A stretch of 64,000 nt of DNA, from contig JARWKL010000010.1 of NCBI GenBank assembly GCA_029961685.1, positions 13,909,931 through 13,973,930 on the forward strand, read 5' to 3'. Source of the stretch: Aristolochia californica. Lineage: Eukaryota > Streptophyta > Magnoliopsida > Piperales > Aristolochiaceae. This document shows, one piece after another, positions 24,212-37,250 of this stretch; positions within the stretch are counted from its first letter, which is position 1; the number at the start of each line of letters is the position of its first letter. The translations under genes and the position numbers were made by a program. The notes below the pieces were generated by a model. That model saw only the letters and a list, made by a program, of their open reading frames with translations, ran no database searches and was not told where the DNA came from.

Positions 24212-26069
24212 TTGTACTAGTGGAATTTCCCAAACATGGATTTTGGGGTTCATTTTTAGTGCGTGAAATAATTTTCTATTCATTATTATAGTTTTCAAAT
24301 TTTTTTGCACATATGAACTCTAAAATTTTGATTTTGTTGCGATCTTATATCTTTTTTGTTTACGAGGAAAAATGGGAGTCACAAGTTTGGATCCGAAAAA
24401 AAACAAAAATTTGAACATCCAAAAATGCATCAATACTGGGAGAGATAATTCCAAAGTGTATCTGTGATTTTTAAGGATAGGCAAAAAAGTGGGTTGTTTC
24501 GCTCTGGTAAATATCCAACCACTTGAGAATTCAACTTTTTCTACCCCCCCTAATTTTTGGCCACTTGCATCCTCAACATGCTTGTGGCATGCACACCCAC
24601 CACACTCAAAGCATGTTGGGATCAGTTACAAGTCCCTTTCCTATAAAATTCCACCAAGCTATTATTAGGCGGTTGTACTAGTGGAATTTCCCAAACTTGG
24701 ATTTTGGGGTTCATTTTTAGTGCGTGATATCATTTTCTATTCATTATTCTAGTTTTCAAATTTTTTTGCACACGTGAACTGTAAAATTTTCATTTTGTTG
24801 CGATCTTATATCTTTTTTTGTTTACGAGGAAAAATGGGAGTCACAAGTTTGGACCTGAAAAAAAAAAATTTTGAACAACAAAAAATGGGGATGCACAAAT
24901 GCTGGGAGAGATAATTCCAAAGAGTATCTGCGATTTTTAAAGATAGGCAAAAAAGTGGGTTGTTTGGCTCTGGTAAATATCCAACCACTTGAGAATTCAA
25001 CTTTTTCTACCCCCCTTTAATTTTTGGCCACTTGCATCCTCAACATGCTTGTGGCATGCACACCCACCACAAATAAAGCATGTTGGGATCAATTACAAGT
25101 CCATTTCCTATAAAATTCCACCAAGCTATTATTAGGGGTTGTACTAGTGGAATTTCCCAAACATGGATTTTGGGGTTCATTTTTAGTGCGTGATATAATT
25201 TTCTATTTATTATTATAGTTTTCAAATTTTTTTGCACACATGAACTCTTAAATTTTCATTTTTGTTGCTATCTTATATCTTTTTTTGTTTACGAGGAAAA
25301 ATGGGAGTCACAAGTTTGGACCTGAAAAAAAAAAAAAATTTGAACAACAAAAAATGGGATGCACAAATGCTGGGAGAGATAATTCCAAAGAGTATCTGCG
25401 ATTTTTAAAGATAGGCAAAAAAATGGGTTGTTTGGATCTGGTAAATATCCAACCACTTGAGAATTCAACTTTTTCTACCCCTCCTAATTTTTGGCCACTT
25501 GCATCCTCAACATGCTTGTGGCATGCACACCCACCACACTTAGAGCATGTTGGGATCAGTTACAAGTCCCTTTCCTATAAAATTCCACCAAACTACTATT
25601 AGGGGGTTGTACTAGTGGAATTTCCCAAACATGGATTTTGGGGTTCATTTTTAGTGCGTGATATAATTTTCTATTCATTATTATAGTTTTCAAATTTTCT
25701 TGCACACATGAACTCTAAAATTTTCATTTTTTTGCGATCTTATATTTTTTCGTTTACGAGGAAAAATGGGACTCACAAGTTTGAACCTGAAAAAAAAAAA
25801 TTTGAACATCGCAAAATGGGGATGCACAAATGCTGGGAGAGAAAATTCCAAAGAGTATCTGTAATTTTTAAGGATAGGCAAAAAAGTTGGTTGTTTAGCT
25901 CAGGTAAATATCCAACCACTTGAGAATTCAACTTTTTCTACCCCCCCTAATTTTTGGCTACTTGCATCCTCAACATGCTTGTGGCATGCACACCCACCAC
26001 ACTCAAAGCATGTTGGGATCAGTTACAAGTCCCTTTCCTATAAAATTCCACCAAGCTATTATTAGGGGG
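24212..26069. repeat. A-E-Q-R tail of the 11-unit block
   Basis: The unit at 24212 is A (BamHI at 24389). The unit at 24673 (E) has GTGATATCATTTTC, CACACGTGAACTG and AACAACAAAAAATGG. The unit at 25139 (Q-like) has CACAAATAAAGCATG upstream, then TTTTTGTTGC and an A-run of about 14. The unit at 25607 (R-like) has TTTTCTTGCAC, TTTTCGTTTACG, CTGTAATTTTTAAGG and AAGTTGGTTG. The whole series recurs at 29331-31192. Confidence 0.85.
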
Positions 26070-26536
26070 TTGTACTAGTGGAATTTCCCAAACATGGATT
26101 TTGGGGTTCATTTTTAGTGCGTGATATCATTTTCTATTCATTATTATAGTTTTCAAATTTTTTTGCACAAATGAACTCTAAAATTTTCATTTTGTTGCGA
26201 TATTATATCTTTTTTGTTTACGAGGAAAAATGGGAGTCACAAGTTTGGACCTGAAAAAAACAAAAATTTTGAAAATCCAAAAATGGGGATGCACAAATGC
26301 TGGGAGAGATAACTCCAAAGAGTATCAGTGATTTTTAAGGATAGGCAAAAAAGTGGGTTGTTTGGTTCTGGTAAATATCCAACCACTTGAGAATTCAACA
26401 TTTTCTACCCCCCCATATTTTTTGCCACTTGCATCCTTAACATGCTTGTGGCATGCTTACCCACCACACTTAAAGCATGTTGGGATCAGTTACAAGTCCC
26501 TTTCCTATAAAATTCCACCAAGCTATTATTAGGGGG
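26070..26536. repeat. Chimeric monomer at the 11-mer junction
   Basis: The first ~170 bases look like an E/A-type start (GTGATATCATTTTC, GCACAAATGAAC, GCGATATTATATC), and the rest is B-type (AACAAAAATTTTGAAAATCC, ATCAGTG, CATGCTTACCC). The switch lies between about 26135 and 26255, where the two types are identical. This is the expected product of an exchange between misaligned units. Confidence 0.8.
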
Positions 26537-29500
26537 TTGTACTAGTGGAATTTCCCAAACATGGATTTTGGGGTTCATTTTTAGTGCGTGAAATAAATTT
26601 CTATTCATTATTATAGTTTTCAATTTTTTTTGCACACATGAACTCTAAAATTTTCATTTTTTTGCGATCTTATATATTTTTTGTTTACGAGGAAAAATAT
26701 GAGTCACAAGTTTGGACCTGAAAAAAACAAAAATTTTGAAAATCCAAAAATGGGGATGCACAAATGCTGGCAGAGATAATTCCAAAGAGTATCTGTGATT
26801 TTTAAGGATAAGCAAAAAAGTGGGTTGTTTGGTTCTGGTAAATATCCAACCACTTGAGAATTCAACATGTTCTACCCCCCCATATTTTTGGCCACTTGCA
26901 TCCTTAACATGCTTGTGGCATGCACACCCACCACACTTAAAGCATGTTGGGATCAGTTACAAGTCCCTTTCCTATAAAATTCCACCAAGCTATTATTAGG
27001 GGGTTGTACTAGTGGAATTTCCCAAACATGGATTTTGGGGTTCATTTTTAGTGCGTAAAATAATTTTCTATTCATTATTATAGTTTTCAAATTTTTTTGC
27101 ACACATGAACTCTAAAATTTTCGTTTTTTTGTGATCTTATATCTTTTTTGTTTACGAGGAAAAATGTGAGTCACAAGTTTGGACCCGAAAAAAAAAAAAA
27201 AAATTGAACATCCAAAATAGGGATGCACAAATGCTGGGAGAGATAATTCCAAAGAGTTTTTGTGATTTTTTAGGATAGGCAAAAAAGTGGGTTGTTTTGC
27301 TCTGGTAAATATCCAACCACTTGAGAATTCAACTTTTTCTACCCCCCCTAATTTTTGGCCACTTGCATCCTCAACATGCTTGTGGCATGCACGCCCACCA
27401 CACTCAAAGCATGTTGGGATCAGTTACAAGTCCCTTTCCTATAAAATTCCACCAAGCTATTATTAGGGGGTTGTACTAGTGGAATTTCCCAAACATGGAT
27501 TTTGGGGTTCATTTTTAGTTTGTGAAATAATTTTCTATTCATTATTATAGTTTTCAAATTTTTTTCCACACATGAACTCTAAAATTTTCATTTTGTTGCG
27601 ATCTTATATCTTTTTTGTTTATGAGGAAAAATGGGAGTCACAAGTTTGGATCCGAAAAAAAACAAAAATTTGAACTTCCAAAAATGCATCAATGCTGGGA
27701 GAGATAATTCCAAAGAGTATCAGTGATTTTTATGGATAGGCAAAAAAGTGGGTTGTTTCGCTCTGGTAAATATCCAACCACTTGAGAATTCAACTTTTTC
27801 TACCCCCCCTAATTTTTGGCCACTTGCATCCTCAACATGCTTGTGGAATGCACACCCACCACACTCAAAGCATGTTGGGATCAGTTACAAGTCCCTTTCC
27901 TATAAAATTCCACCAAGCTATTATTAGGGGGTTGTACTAGTGGAATTTCCCAAACATGGATTTTGGGGTTCATTTTTAGTGCGTGAAATAATTATCTATA
28001 CATTATTATAGTTTTCAAATTTTTTTGCACACATGAACTCTAAAATTTTCATTTTGTTGCGATCTTATATCTTTTTTGTTTACGAGGAAAAATGTGAGTC
28101 ACAAGTTTCGACCTGAAAAAAACAAAAATTTTGAAAATCCAAAAATGGGGATGCACAAATGCTGGGAGAGATAATTCCAAAGAGTATCAGTGATTTTTAA
28201 GGATAGGCAAAAAAGTGGGTTGTTTGGTTCTGGTAAATATCCAACCACTTGAGAATTCAACATTTTCTACCCCCCCATATTTTTTGCCACTTGCATCCTT
28301 AACATGCTTGTGGCATGCTTACCCACCACACTTAAAGCATGTTGGGATCAGTTACAAGTCCCTTTCCTATAAAATTCCACCAAGCTATTATTAGGGGGTT
28401 GTACTAGTGGAATTTCCCAAACAAGGATTTTGGGGTTCATTTTTAGTGCGTGAAATAATTTTCTATTCATTATTATAGTTTTCAAATTTTTTTGCACACA
28501 TGAACTCTAAAATTTTCATTTTGTTGCGATCTTATATATTTTTTGTTTACGAGGAAAAATATGAGTCACAAGTTTGGACCTGAAAAAAACAAAAATTTTG
28601 AAAATCCAAAAATGGGGATGCACAAATGCTGGCAGAGATAATTCCAAAGAGTATCTGTGAATTTTAAGGATAGGCAAAAAAGTGGGTTGTTTGGTTCTGG
28701 TAAATATCCAACCACTTGAGAATTCAACATTTTCTACCCCCCCATATTTTTGGCCACTTGCATCCTTAACATGCTTGTGGCATGCACACCCACCACACTT
28801 AAAGCATGTTGGAATCAGTTACAAGTCCCTTTCCTATAAAATTCCACCAAGCTATTATTAGGGGGTTGTACTAGTGGAATTTCCCAAACATGCATTTTGG
28901 GGTTCATTTTTAGTGCGTGAAATAATTTTCTATTCATTATTATAGTTTTCAAATTTTTTTGCGCACATGAACTCTAAAATTTTCATTTTATTGTGATCTT
29001 ATATCTTTTTTGTTTACGAGGAAAAATGTGAGTCACAAGTTTGGACCCGAAAAAAAAAAAAATTTGAACATCCAAAATAGGGATGCACAAATGCTGGGAG
29101 AGATAATTCCAAAGAGTCTTTGTGATTTTTTAGGATAGGCAAAAAAGTGGGTTGTTTTGCTCTGGTAAATATCCAACCACTTGAGAGTTCAACTTTTTCT
29201 ACCCCCCTTAATTTTTGGCCACTTGCATCCTCAACATGCTTGTGGCATGCACGCCCACCACACTCAAAGCATGTTGGGATCAGTTACAAGTCCCTTTCCT
29301 ATAAAATTCCACCAAGCTATTATTAGGGGGTTGTACTAGTGGAATTTCCCAAACATGGATTTTGGGGTTCATTTTTAGTGCGTGAAATAATTTTCTATTC
29401 ATTATTATAGTTTTCAAATTTTTTTGCACACATGAACTCTAAAATTTTGATTTTGTTGCGATCTTATATCTTTTTTGTTTACGAGGAAAAATGGGAGTCA

Positions 29501-31050
29501 CAAGTTTGGATCCGAAAAAAAACAAAAATTTGAACATCCAAAAATGCATCAATACTGGGAGAGATAATTCCAAAGTGTATCTGTGATTTTTAAGGATAGG
29601 CAAAAAAGTGGGTTGTTTCGCTCTGGTAAATATCCAACCACTTGAGAATTCAACTTTTTCTACCCCCCCTAATTTTTGGCCACTTGCATCCTCAACATGC
29701 TTGTGGCATGCACACCCACCACACTCAAAGCATGTTGGGATCAGTTACAAGTCCCTTTCCTATAAAATTCCACCAAGCTATTATTAGGCGGTTGTACTAG
29801 TGGAATTTCCCAAACTTGGATTTTGGGGTTCATTTTTAGTGCGTGATATCATTTTCTATTCATTATTCTAGTTTTCAAATTTTTTTGCACACGTGAACTC
29901 TAAAATTTTCATTTTGTTGCGATCTTATATCTTTTTTTGTTTACGAGGAAAAATGGGAGTCACAAGTTTGGACCTGAAAAAAAAAAATTTTGAACAACAA
30001 AAAATGGGGATGCACAAATGCTGGGAGAGATAATTCCAAAGAGTATCTGCGATTTTTAAAGATAGGCAAAAAAGTGGGTTGTTTGGCTCTGGTAAATATC
30101 CAACCACTTGAGAATTCAACTTTTTCTACCCCCCCTTAATTTTTGGCCACTTGCATCCTCAACATGCTTGTGGCATGCACACCCACCACAAATAAAGCAT
30201 GTTGGGATCAATTAGAAGTCCATTTCCTATAAAATTCCACCAAGCTATTATTAGGGGTTGTACTAGTGGAATTTCCCAAACATGGATTTTGGGGTTCATT
30301 TTTAGTGTGTGATATAATTTTCTATTTATTATTATAGTTTTCAAATTTTTTTGCACACATGAACTCTTAAATTTTCATTTTTGTTGCGATCTTATATCTT
30401 TTTTTGTTTACGAGGAAAAATGGGAGTCACAAGTTTGGACCTGAAAAAAAAAAAAAAATTTGAACAAACAAAAAATGGGATGCACAAATGCTGGGAGAGA
30501 TAATTCCAAAGAGTATCTGCGATTTTTAAAGATAGGCAAAAAAGTGGGTTGTTTGGATCTGGTAAATATCCAACCACTTGAGAATTCAACTTTTTCTACC
30601 CCTCCTAATTTTTGGCCACTTGCATCCTCAACATGCTTGTGGCATGCACACCCACCACACTTAGAGCATGTTGGGATCAGTTACAAGTCCCTTTCCTATA
30701 AAATTCCACCAAACTATTATTAGGGGGTTGTACTAGTGGAATTTCCCAAACATGGATTTTGGGGTTCATTTTTAGTGCGTGATATAATTTTCTATTCATT
30801 ATTATAGTTTTCAAATTTTCTTGCACACATGAACTCTAAAATTTTCATTTTTTTGCGATCTTATATCTTTTTCGTTTACGAGGAAAAATGGGACTCACAA
30901 GTTTGGACCTGAAAAAAAAAAATTTGAACATCACAAAATGGGGATGCACAAATGCTGGGAGAGAAAATTCCAAAGAGTATCTGTAATTTTTAAGGATAGG
31001 CAAAAAAGTTGGTTGTTTAGCTCAAGTAAATATCCAACCACTTGAGAATT
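26241..31050. repeat. 11-unit (5.12 kb) tandem duplication, copy 2
   Basis: This copy directly follows copy 1 and keeps the order B-C-D-A-B-C-D-A-E-Q-R. The similarity ends near 31050: after the R-type unit this copy reads CCCTCCTTAATTTTTGGCCACTT, while copy 1 reads CCCCCCCTAATTTTTGGCTAC near 25940. BamHI sites fall at 27648 and 29508. Small differences include TTTATGAGG at 27619 against TTTACGAGG in copy 1. Confidence 0.9.
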
Positions 31051-32594
31051 CAACTTTTTCTACCCCTCCTTAATTTTTGGCCACTTTCATCCTCAACATC
31101 CTTGTGGCATGCACACCCACCACACTTAAAGCATGATGGGATCAGTTACAAGTCCCTTTCCTATAAAATTCCACCAAGCTATTATTAGGCGGTTGTACTA
31201 GTGGAATTTCCCAAACATGGATTTTGGGGTTCATTTTTAGTGCGTGAAATAATTTTCTTTTCATTATTATAGTTTTCAAATTTTTTTGCACACATGAACT
31301 CTAAAATTTTCATTTTGTTGCGATCTTATATCTTTTTTGTTTACGAGGAAAAATGGGAGTCACAAGTTTGGACCTGAAAAAAAAAAAAATTTTGAACATA
31401 AAAAAATGGGGATGCAAAAATGCTGGGAGAGATAATTCCAAAGAGTATCTGTGATTTTTAAGGATAGGGAAAAAAGTAGGTTGTTTGGCTCTGGTAAATA
31501 TCGACCCACTTGAGAATTCAACTTTCTCTACCCCCCCTAATTTTTGGCCAATTGCATCCTCAACATGCTTGTGGCATGCACACCCACCACACTTAAAGCA
31601 TGTTAGGATCAGTTACAAGTCCCTTTCCTATAAAATTTCACCAAGCTATTATTAAGGGTTGTACTAGAGGAATTTCCCAAACATCGATTTTGGGGTTCAT
31701 TTTTAGTGCGTGAAATAATTTTCTATTCATTATTATAGTTTTCAAATTTTTTTTGCACACATGAACTCTATAATTTTCCTTTTGTTACGATCTTATATCT
31801 TTTTTGTTTACGCGGAAAAATGGGAGTCACAAGTTTGGACCTGAAAATAAAAATAAAAATTTGAACACGCAAAATGGGGATGCACAAATGCTGGGAGAGA
31901 TAATTCCAAAGAGTATCTGTGATTTTTACGGATAGGCAAAAAAGTGGGTTGTTTGGCTCTGGTAAATATCCAACCACTTGAGAATTCAATTTTTTCTACT
32001 CCCCCTTAATTTTTGGCCACTTGCATCCTCAACATGCTTGTGGCATGCACACCCACCACACTTAAAGCATGTTGGGATTAGTTACAAATCCCTTTCCTAT
32101 AAAATTCCACCAAGCTATTATTAGGGGGTTGTACTAGTGGAATTTCCCAAACAAGGATTTTTGGGTTCATTTTTAGTGCATAAAATAATTTTTTATTCAT
32201 TATTATAATTTTAAATTTTTTTGCACACATGAACTCTAAAATTTTCATTTTGTTGCGATCTTATATCTTTTTTGTTTACGAGGAAAAATGGGAGTCACAA
32301 GTTTGGACCTGAAAAAAAAAAAAAAGTTTGAACATCCAAAATGGGGATGTACAAATGCTGGGAGAGATAATTCCAAAGAGTATCTGTGATTTTTAAGGAT
32401 AGGCAAAAAAGTGGGTTGTTTGGCTCTGGTAAATATCCAACCACTTGAGAATTCAACTTTTTCTACCCCCCCTAATTTTTGGCCACTAGCATCCTCAACA
32501 TGCTTGTGGCATGCACACGCACCACACTTAAAGCATGTTGGGATCAGTTACAAGTCCCTTTCCTATAAAATTCCACCAAGCTATTATTAGGGGG
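31051..32594. repeat. S-like unit plus two-monomer block, copy 2
   Basis: The unit at 31193 is S-like (AGTAGGTTG, ATCGACCCAC). Units at 31659 and 32129 repeat the 19549-20483 pair at offset 12110-12111, including TTTACGCGGAAAAATGG and AAAATAAAAATAAAAATTTG. The block then leads into another B-C-D-A-E run, whereas copy 1 leads into A-B-C-D. Confidence 0.84.
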
Positions 32595-34922
32595 TTGTAC
32601 TAGTGGAATTTCCCAAACATAGATTTTGGGGTTCATTTTTAGTGCGTGAAATAATTTTCTATTCATTATTATAGTTTTCAAATTTTTTTGCACACATGAA
32701 CTCTAAAATTTTCATTTTGTTGCGATATTATATCTTTTTTGTTTACGAGGAAAAACGTGAGTCACAAGTTTGGAACTGAAAAAAACAAAAATTTTGAAAA
32801 TCCAAAAATGGGGATGCACAAATGCTGGGAGAGATAATTCCAAAGAGTAACTGAGATTTTTAAGGATAGGCAAAAAAGTGGGTTGTTTGGTTCTGGTAAA
32901 TATCCAACCACTTGAGAATTCAACATTTTCTACCCCCCCATATGTTTTGCCACTTGCATCCTTAACATGCTTGTGGCATGCTTACCCACCACACTTAAAG
33001 CATGTTGGGATCAGTTACAAGTCCCTTTCCTATAAAATTCCACCAAGCTATTATTAGGGGGTTGTACTAGTGGAATTTCCCAAACATGGATTTTGGGGTT
33101 CATTTTTAGTGCGTGAAATAAATTTCTATTCATTATTATAGTTTTCAATTTTTTTTGCACACATGAACTCTAAAATTTTCATTTTTTTGCGATCTTATAT
33201 ATTTTTTGTTTACGAGGAAAAATATGAGTCACAAGTTTGGACCTGAAAAAAACAAAAATTTTGAAAATCCAAAAATGGGGATGCACAAATGCTGGGAGAG
33301 ATAATTCCAAAGAGTATCTGTGATTTTTAAGGATTGGCAAAAAAGTGGGTTGTTTGGTTCTGGTAAATATCCAACCACTTGAGAATTCAACATTTTCTAC
33401 CCCCCCATATTTTTGGCCACTTGCATCCTTAACATGCTTGTGGCATGCACACCCACAACACTTAAAGCATGTTGGGATCAGTTACAAGTCCCTTTCCTAT
33501 AAAATTCCACCAAGCTATTATTAGGGGGTTGTACTAGTGGAATTTCCCAAACATGGATTTTGGGGTTCATTTTTAGTGCGTGAAATAATTTTCTATTCAT
33601 TATTATAGTTTTCAAATTTTTTTGCACACATGAACTCTAAAATTTTCATTTTTTTGTGATCTTATATATTTTTTGTTTACGAGGAAAAATGTGAGTCACA
33701 AGTTTGGACCCGAAAAAAAAAAAAAATTTTACATCCAAAATAGGGATGCACAAATGCTGGGAGAGATAATTCCAAAGAGTCTTTGTGATTTTTTAGGATA
33801 GGCAAAAAAGTGGGTTGTTTTGCTTTGGTAAATATCCAACCACTTGAGAATTCAACTTTTTCTACCCCCCCTAATTTTTGGCCACTTGCATCCTCAACAT
33901 GCTTGTGGCATGCACGCCCACCACACTCAAAGCATGTTGGGATCAGTTACAAGTCCCTTTCCTATAAAATTCCACCAAGCTATTATTAGGGGGTTGTGCT
34001 AGTGGAATTTCCCAAACATGGATTTTGGGGTTCATTTTTAGTTTGTGAAATAATTTTCTATTCATTATTATAGTTTTCAAATTTTTTTCCACACATGAAC
34101 TCTAAAATTTTCATTTTGTTGCGATCTTATATCTTTTTTGTTTACGAGGAAAAATGGGAGTCACAAGTTTGGATCCGAAAAAAAACAAAAATTTGAACAT
34201 CCAAAAATGCATCAATGCTGGGAGAGATAATTCCAAAGTGTATCTGTGATTTTTAAGGATAGGCAAAAAAGTGGGTTGTTTCGCTCTGGTAAATATCCAA
34301 CCACTTGAGAATTCAACTTTTTCTACCCCCCCAATTTTTGGCCACTTGCATCCTCAACATGCTTGTGGCATGCACACCCACCACACTCAAAGCATGTTGG
34401 GATCAGTTACAAGTCCCTTTCCTATAAAATTCCACCAAGCTATTATTAGGGGGTTGTACTAGTGGAATTTCCCAAACTTGGATTTTGGGGTTCATTTTTA
34501 GTGCGTTATATCATTTTCTATTCATTATTATAGTTTTCAAATTTTTTTGCACACATGAACTCTAAAATTTTCATTTTGTTGCGATCTTATATCTTTTTTT
34601 GTTTACGAGGAAAAATGGGAGTCACAAGTTTGGACCTGAGAAAAAAAAAATTTTTGAACAACAAAAAATGGGGATGGACAAATGCTGGGAGAGATAATTC
34701 CAAAGAGTATCTGCGATTTTTAAAGATAGGCAAAAAAGTGGGTTGTTTGGCTCTGGTAAATATCCAACCACTTGAGAATTCAACTTTTTCTACCCCCCCT
34801 TAAATTTTGGCCACTTGCATCCTCAACATGCTTGTGGCATGCACACCCACCACACTTAAAGTATGTTGGGATCAGTTACAAATCCATTTCCTATAAAATT
34901 CCACCAAACTATTATTAGGGGG
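32595..34922. repeat. B-C-D-A-E run, third occurrence
   Basis: Units at 32595 (B, AAAACGTGAGTC and GGAACTG), 33062 (C, GTGAAATAAATTTC), 33529 (D, TTTTTTTGTGATC), 33994 (A, TTTGTGAAATAATT, BamHI at 34171) and 34454 (E, GTTATATCATTTTC). Spacing to 27932-30257 is a steady 4662-4665 bp, but C here resembles the first-tetramer C, so the run is a recombined version of the earlier ones. Confidence 0.85.
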
Positions 34923-37250
34923 TTCTACTAGTGGAATTTCCCAAACATGGATTTTGGGGTTCATTTTTAGTGCGTGATATAATTTTCTATTTATTATTAT
35001 AGTTTTCAAATTTTTTTGCACACATGAAGTCTAAAATTTTCATTTTGTTGCGATCTTATATCTTTTTTGTTTACGAGGAAAAATGGGAGTCACAAGTTTG
35101 GACCTGAAAAAAAAAAAAAATTTGAACATCAAAAAATGGGGATGCACAAAAGCTGGGAGAGATAATTCCAAAGAGTATCTGTGATTTTTAAGTACAGGCA
35201 AAAAAGTGGGTTGTTTGGCTCTGGTAAATATCCAACCACTTGAGAATTCAACTTTTTCTACCCCCCCTTAATTTTTGGCCACTTGCATCCTCAACATGCA
35301 TGTGGCATGCACACCCACCACAAATAAAGCATGTTGGGGTCAATTACAAGTCCATTTCCAATAAAATTCCACCAAGCTACTATTAGGGGTTGTACTAGTG
35401 GAATTTCCCAAACATGGATTTTGGGGTTCATTTTTAGTGCGTGATATAATTTTCTATTTATTAGTATAGTTTTCAAATTTTTTTGCACACATGAACTCTA
35501 AAATTTTCATTTTTGTTGCGATCTTATATCTTTTTTTGTTTACGAGGAAAAATGGGAGTCACAAGTTTGGACCTGAAAAAAAAAAAATTTGAACAACAAA
35601 AAATGGGGATGCACAAATGCTGGGAGAGATAATTCCAAAGAGTATCTGCGATTTTTAAAGATAGGCAAAAAAGTGGGTTGTTTGGCTCTGGTAAATATCC
35701 AACCACTTGAGAATTCAACTTTTTCTACCCCCCTCAATTTTTGGCCACTTGCATGCTGAACATGCTTGTGGCCTGCACGCCCACCACACTTAAAGCATGT
35801 TGGGATCAGTTACAAGTCCCTTTCCTATAAAATTCCACCAAACTACTATTAGGGGGTTGTACTAGTGGAATTTCCCAAACATGGATTTTGGGGTTCATTT
35901 TTAGTGCGTGATATAATTTTCTATTCATTATTATAGTTTTCAAATTTTCTTGCACACATGAACTCTAAAATTTTCATTTTGTTGTGATCTTATATCTTTT
36001 TCGTTTACGAGGAAAAATGGGACTCAAAGTTTGGACCTGAAAAAAAAAATTTGAACCTCAAAAAGTGGGGATGCACAAATGCTGGGAGAGAAAATTCCAA
36101 AGAGTATCTGTAATTTTTAAGGATAGGCAAAAAAGTTGGTTGTTTAGCTCAGGTAAATATCCAACCACTTGAGAATTCAACTTTTTCTACTCCTCCATAA
36201 TTTTTGGCCACTTTCATCCTCAACATCCTTGCGGCATGCACACCCACCACACTTAAAGCATGATGGGATCAGTTACAAGTCCCTTTCCTATAAAATTCCA
36301 CCAAGCTATTATTAGGCGGTTGTACTAGTGGAATTTCCCAAACATGGATTTTGGGGTTCATTTTTAGTGCGTGAAATAATTTTCTATTCATTATTATAGT
36401 TTTCAAATTTTCTTGCACACATGAACTCTAAAATTTTCATTTTGTTGCGATCTTATATCTTTTTTGTTTACGAGGTAAAATGGGAGTCACAAGTTTGGAC
36501 CCGAAAAAAAAAAATTTTGAACATCCAAAATTGGGATGCACAAATGCTGGGAGAGAAAATTCCAAAGAGTATCAGTTATTTTTTAGGATAGGAAAAAAAC
36601 TGGGTTGTTTGGCTCTGGTAAATTTCCAACCACTTGAGAATTCAACTTTTTCTACCCCCCCTAATTTTTGGCCACTCTCATCCTCAACATGCTTGTGGCA
36701 TGCACACCCACCACACTTAAAGCATGTTGGGATCAGTTACAAGTCCCTTTCCTATAAAATTCCACCAAGCTATTAATAGGGGTTGTACTAGTGGAATTTC
36801 CCAAACATGGATTTTGGGGTTCATTTTTAGTGCGTGATATAATTTTCTATTCATTATTATAGTTTTCAAATTTTTTTGCACACATGAACTCTAATATTTT
36901 CATTTTGTTGCGATCTTATATCTTTTTTTTTTTACGAGGAAAAATGGGACTCACAAGTTCGGATCTGAAAAAAAAAAAAATTTGAACATAAAAAAATTGG
37001 GATGCACGAATGCTGGGAGAGAAAATTCCAAAGAGTATCTGTGATTTTTTAGGATAGCTAAAAACGTGGGTTGTTTGGCTCTGGTAAATATCCAACCACT
37101 TGAGAATTCAACTTTTTCTACCCCCCCTAATTTTTGGCCACTTGCATCCTCAACATGCTTGTGGCATGCACACCCACCACACTTAAAGCATGTTGGGATC
37201 AGTTACAAGTCCCTTTCCTATAAAATTCCACCAAGCTATTATGAGGGGGT
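34923..37250. repeat. Mosaic monomers; includes 13.41 kb-offset block, copy 1
   Basis: Units start at 34923, 35390, 35857, 36320 and 36783. The part from about 35980 to 37150 recurs at about 49390-50560, with starts 35857/36320/36783 against 49268/49733/50196. Shared marks are AAAAAGTGGGGATG, CATCCTTGCGGCATG, GAGGTAAAATGGG, TTAATAGGGG, the T-run TTTTTTTTTTACGAGG and GATAGCTAAAAACGTGG. The first unit has ATGAAGTCTAAAA and a landmark changed to TTCTACTAG. Confidence 0.82.

Larger units (their letters stand above)
21110..26240. repeat. 11-unit (5.12 kb) tandem duplication, copy 1
   Basis: Unit starts 20945, 21412, 21879, 22346, 22807, 23274, 23746, 24212, 24673, 25139 and 25607 are followed by 26070, 26537, 27004, 27471, 27932, 28399, 28866, 29331, 29792, 30258 and 30728. 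The offset is 5125, falling to 5119-5121 after the C12 run. Private variants are shared, such as CATGTTCTACC (21742/26867), TTTTTCCACAC and AATACTGGGAG (24433/29552). The left boundary lies inside the first unit, because the 26070 unit opens differently; boundaries given here are approximate. Confidence 0.9.

Noticed and set aside
25040..25237. 65-codon minus-strand frame recurring at 30159, 35291, 37614, 45065, 51957, 54282 and 57539
   Set aside because: It recurs because the Q-type unit was copied. It has no recognisable domain, and its spread follows the repeat, not selection on a protein.
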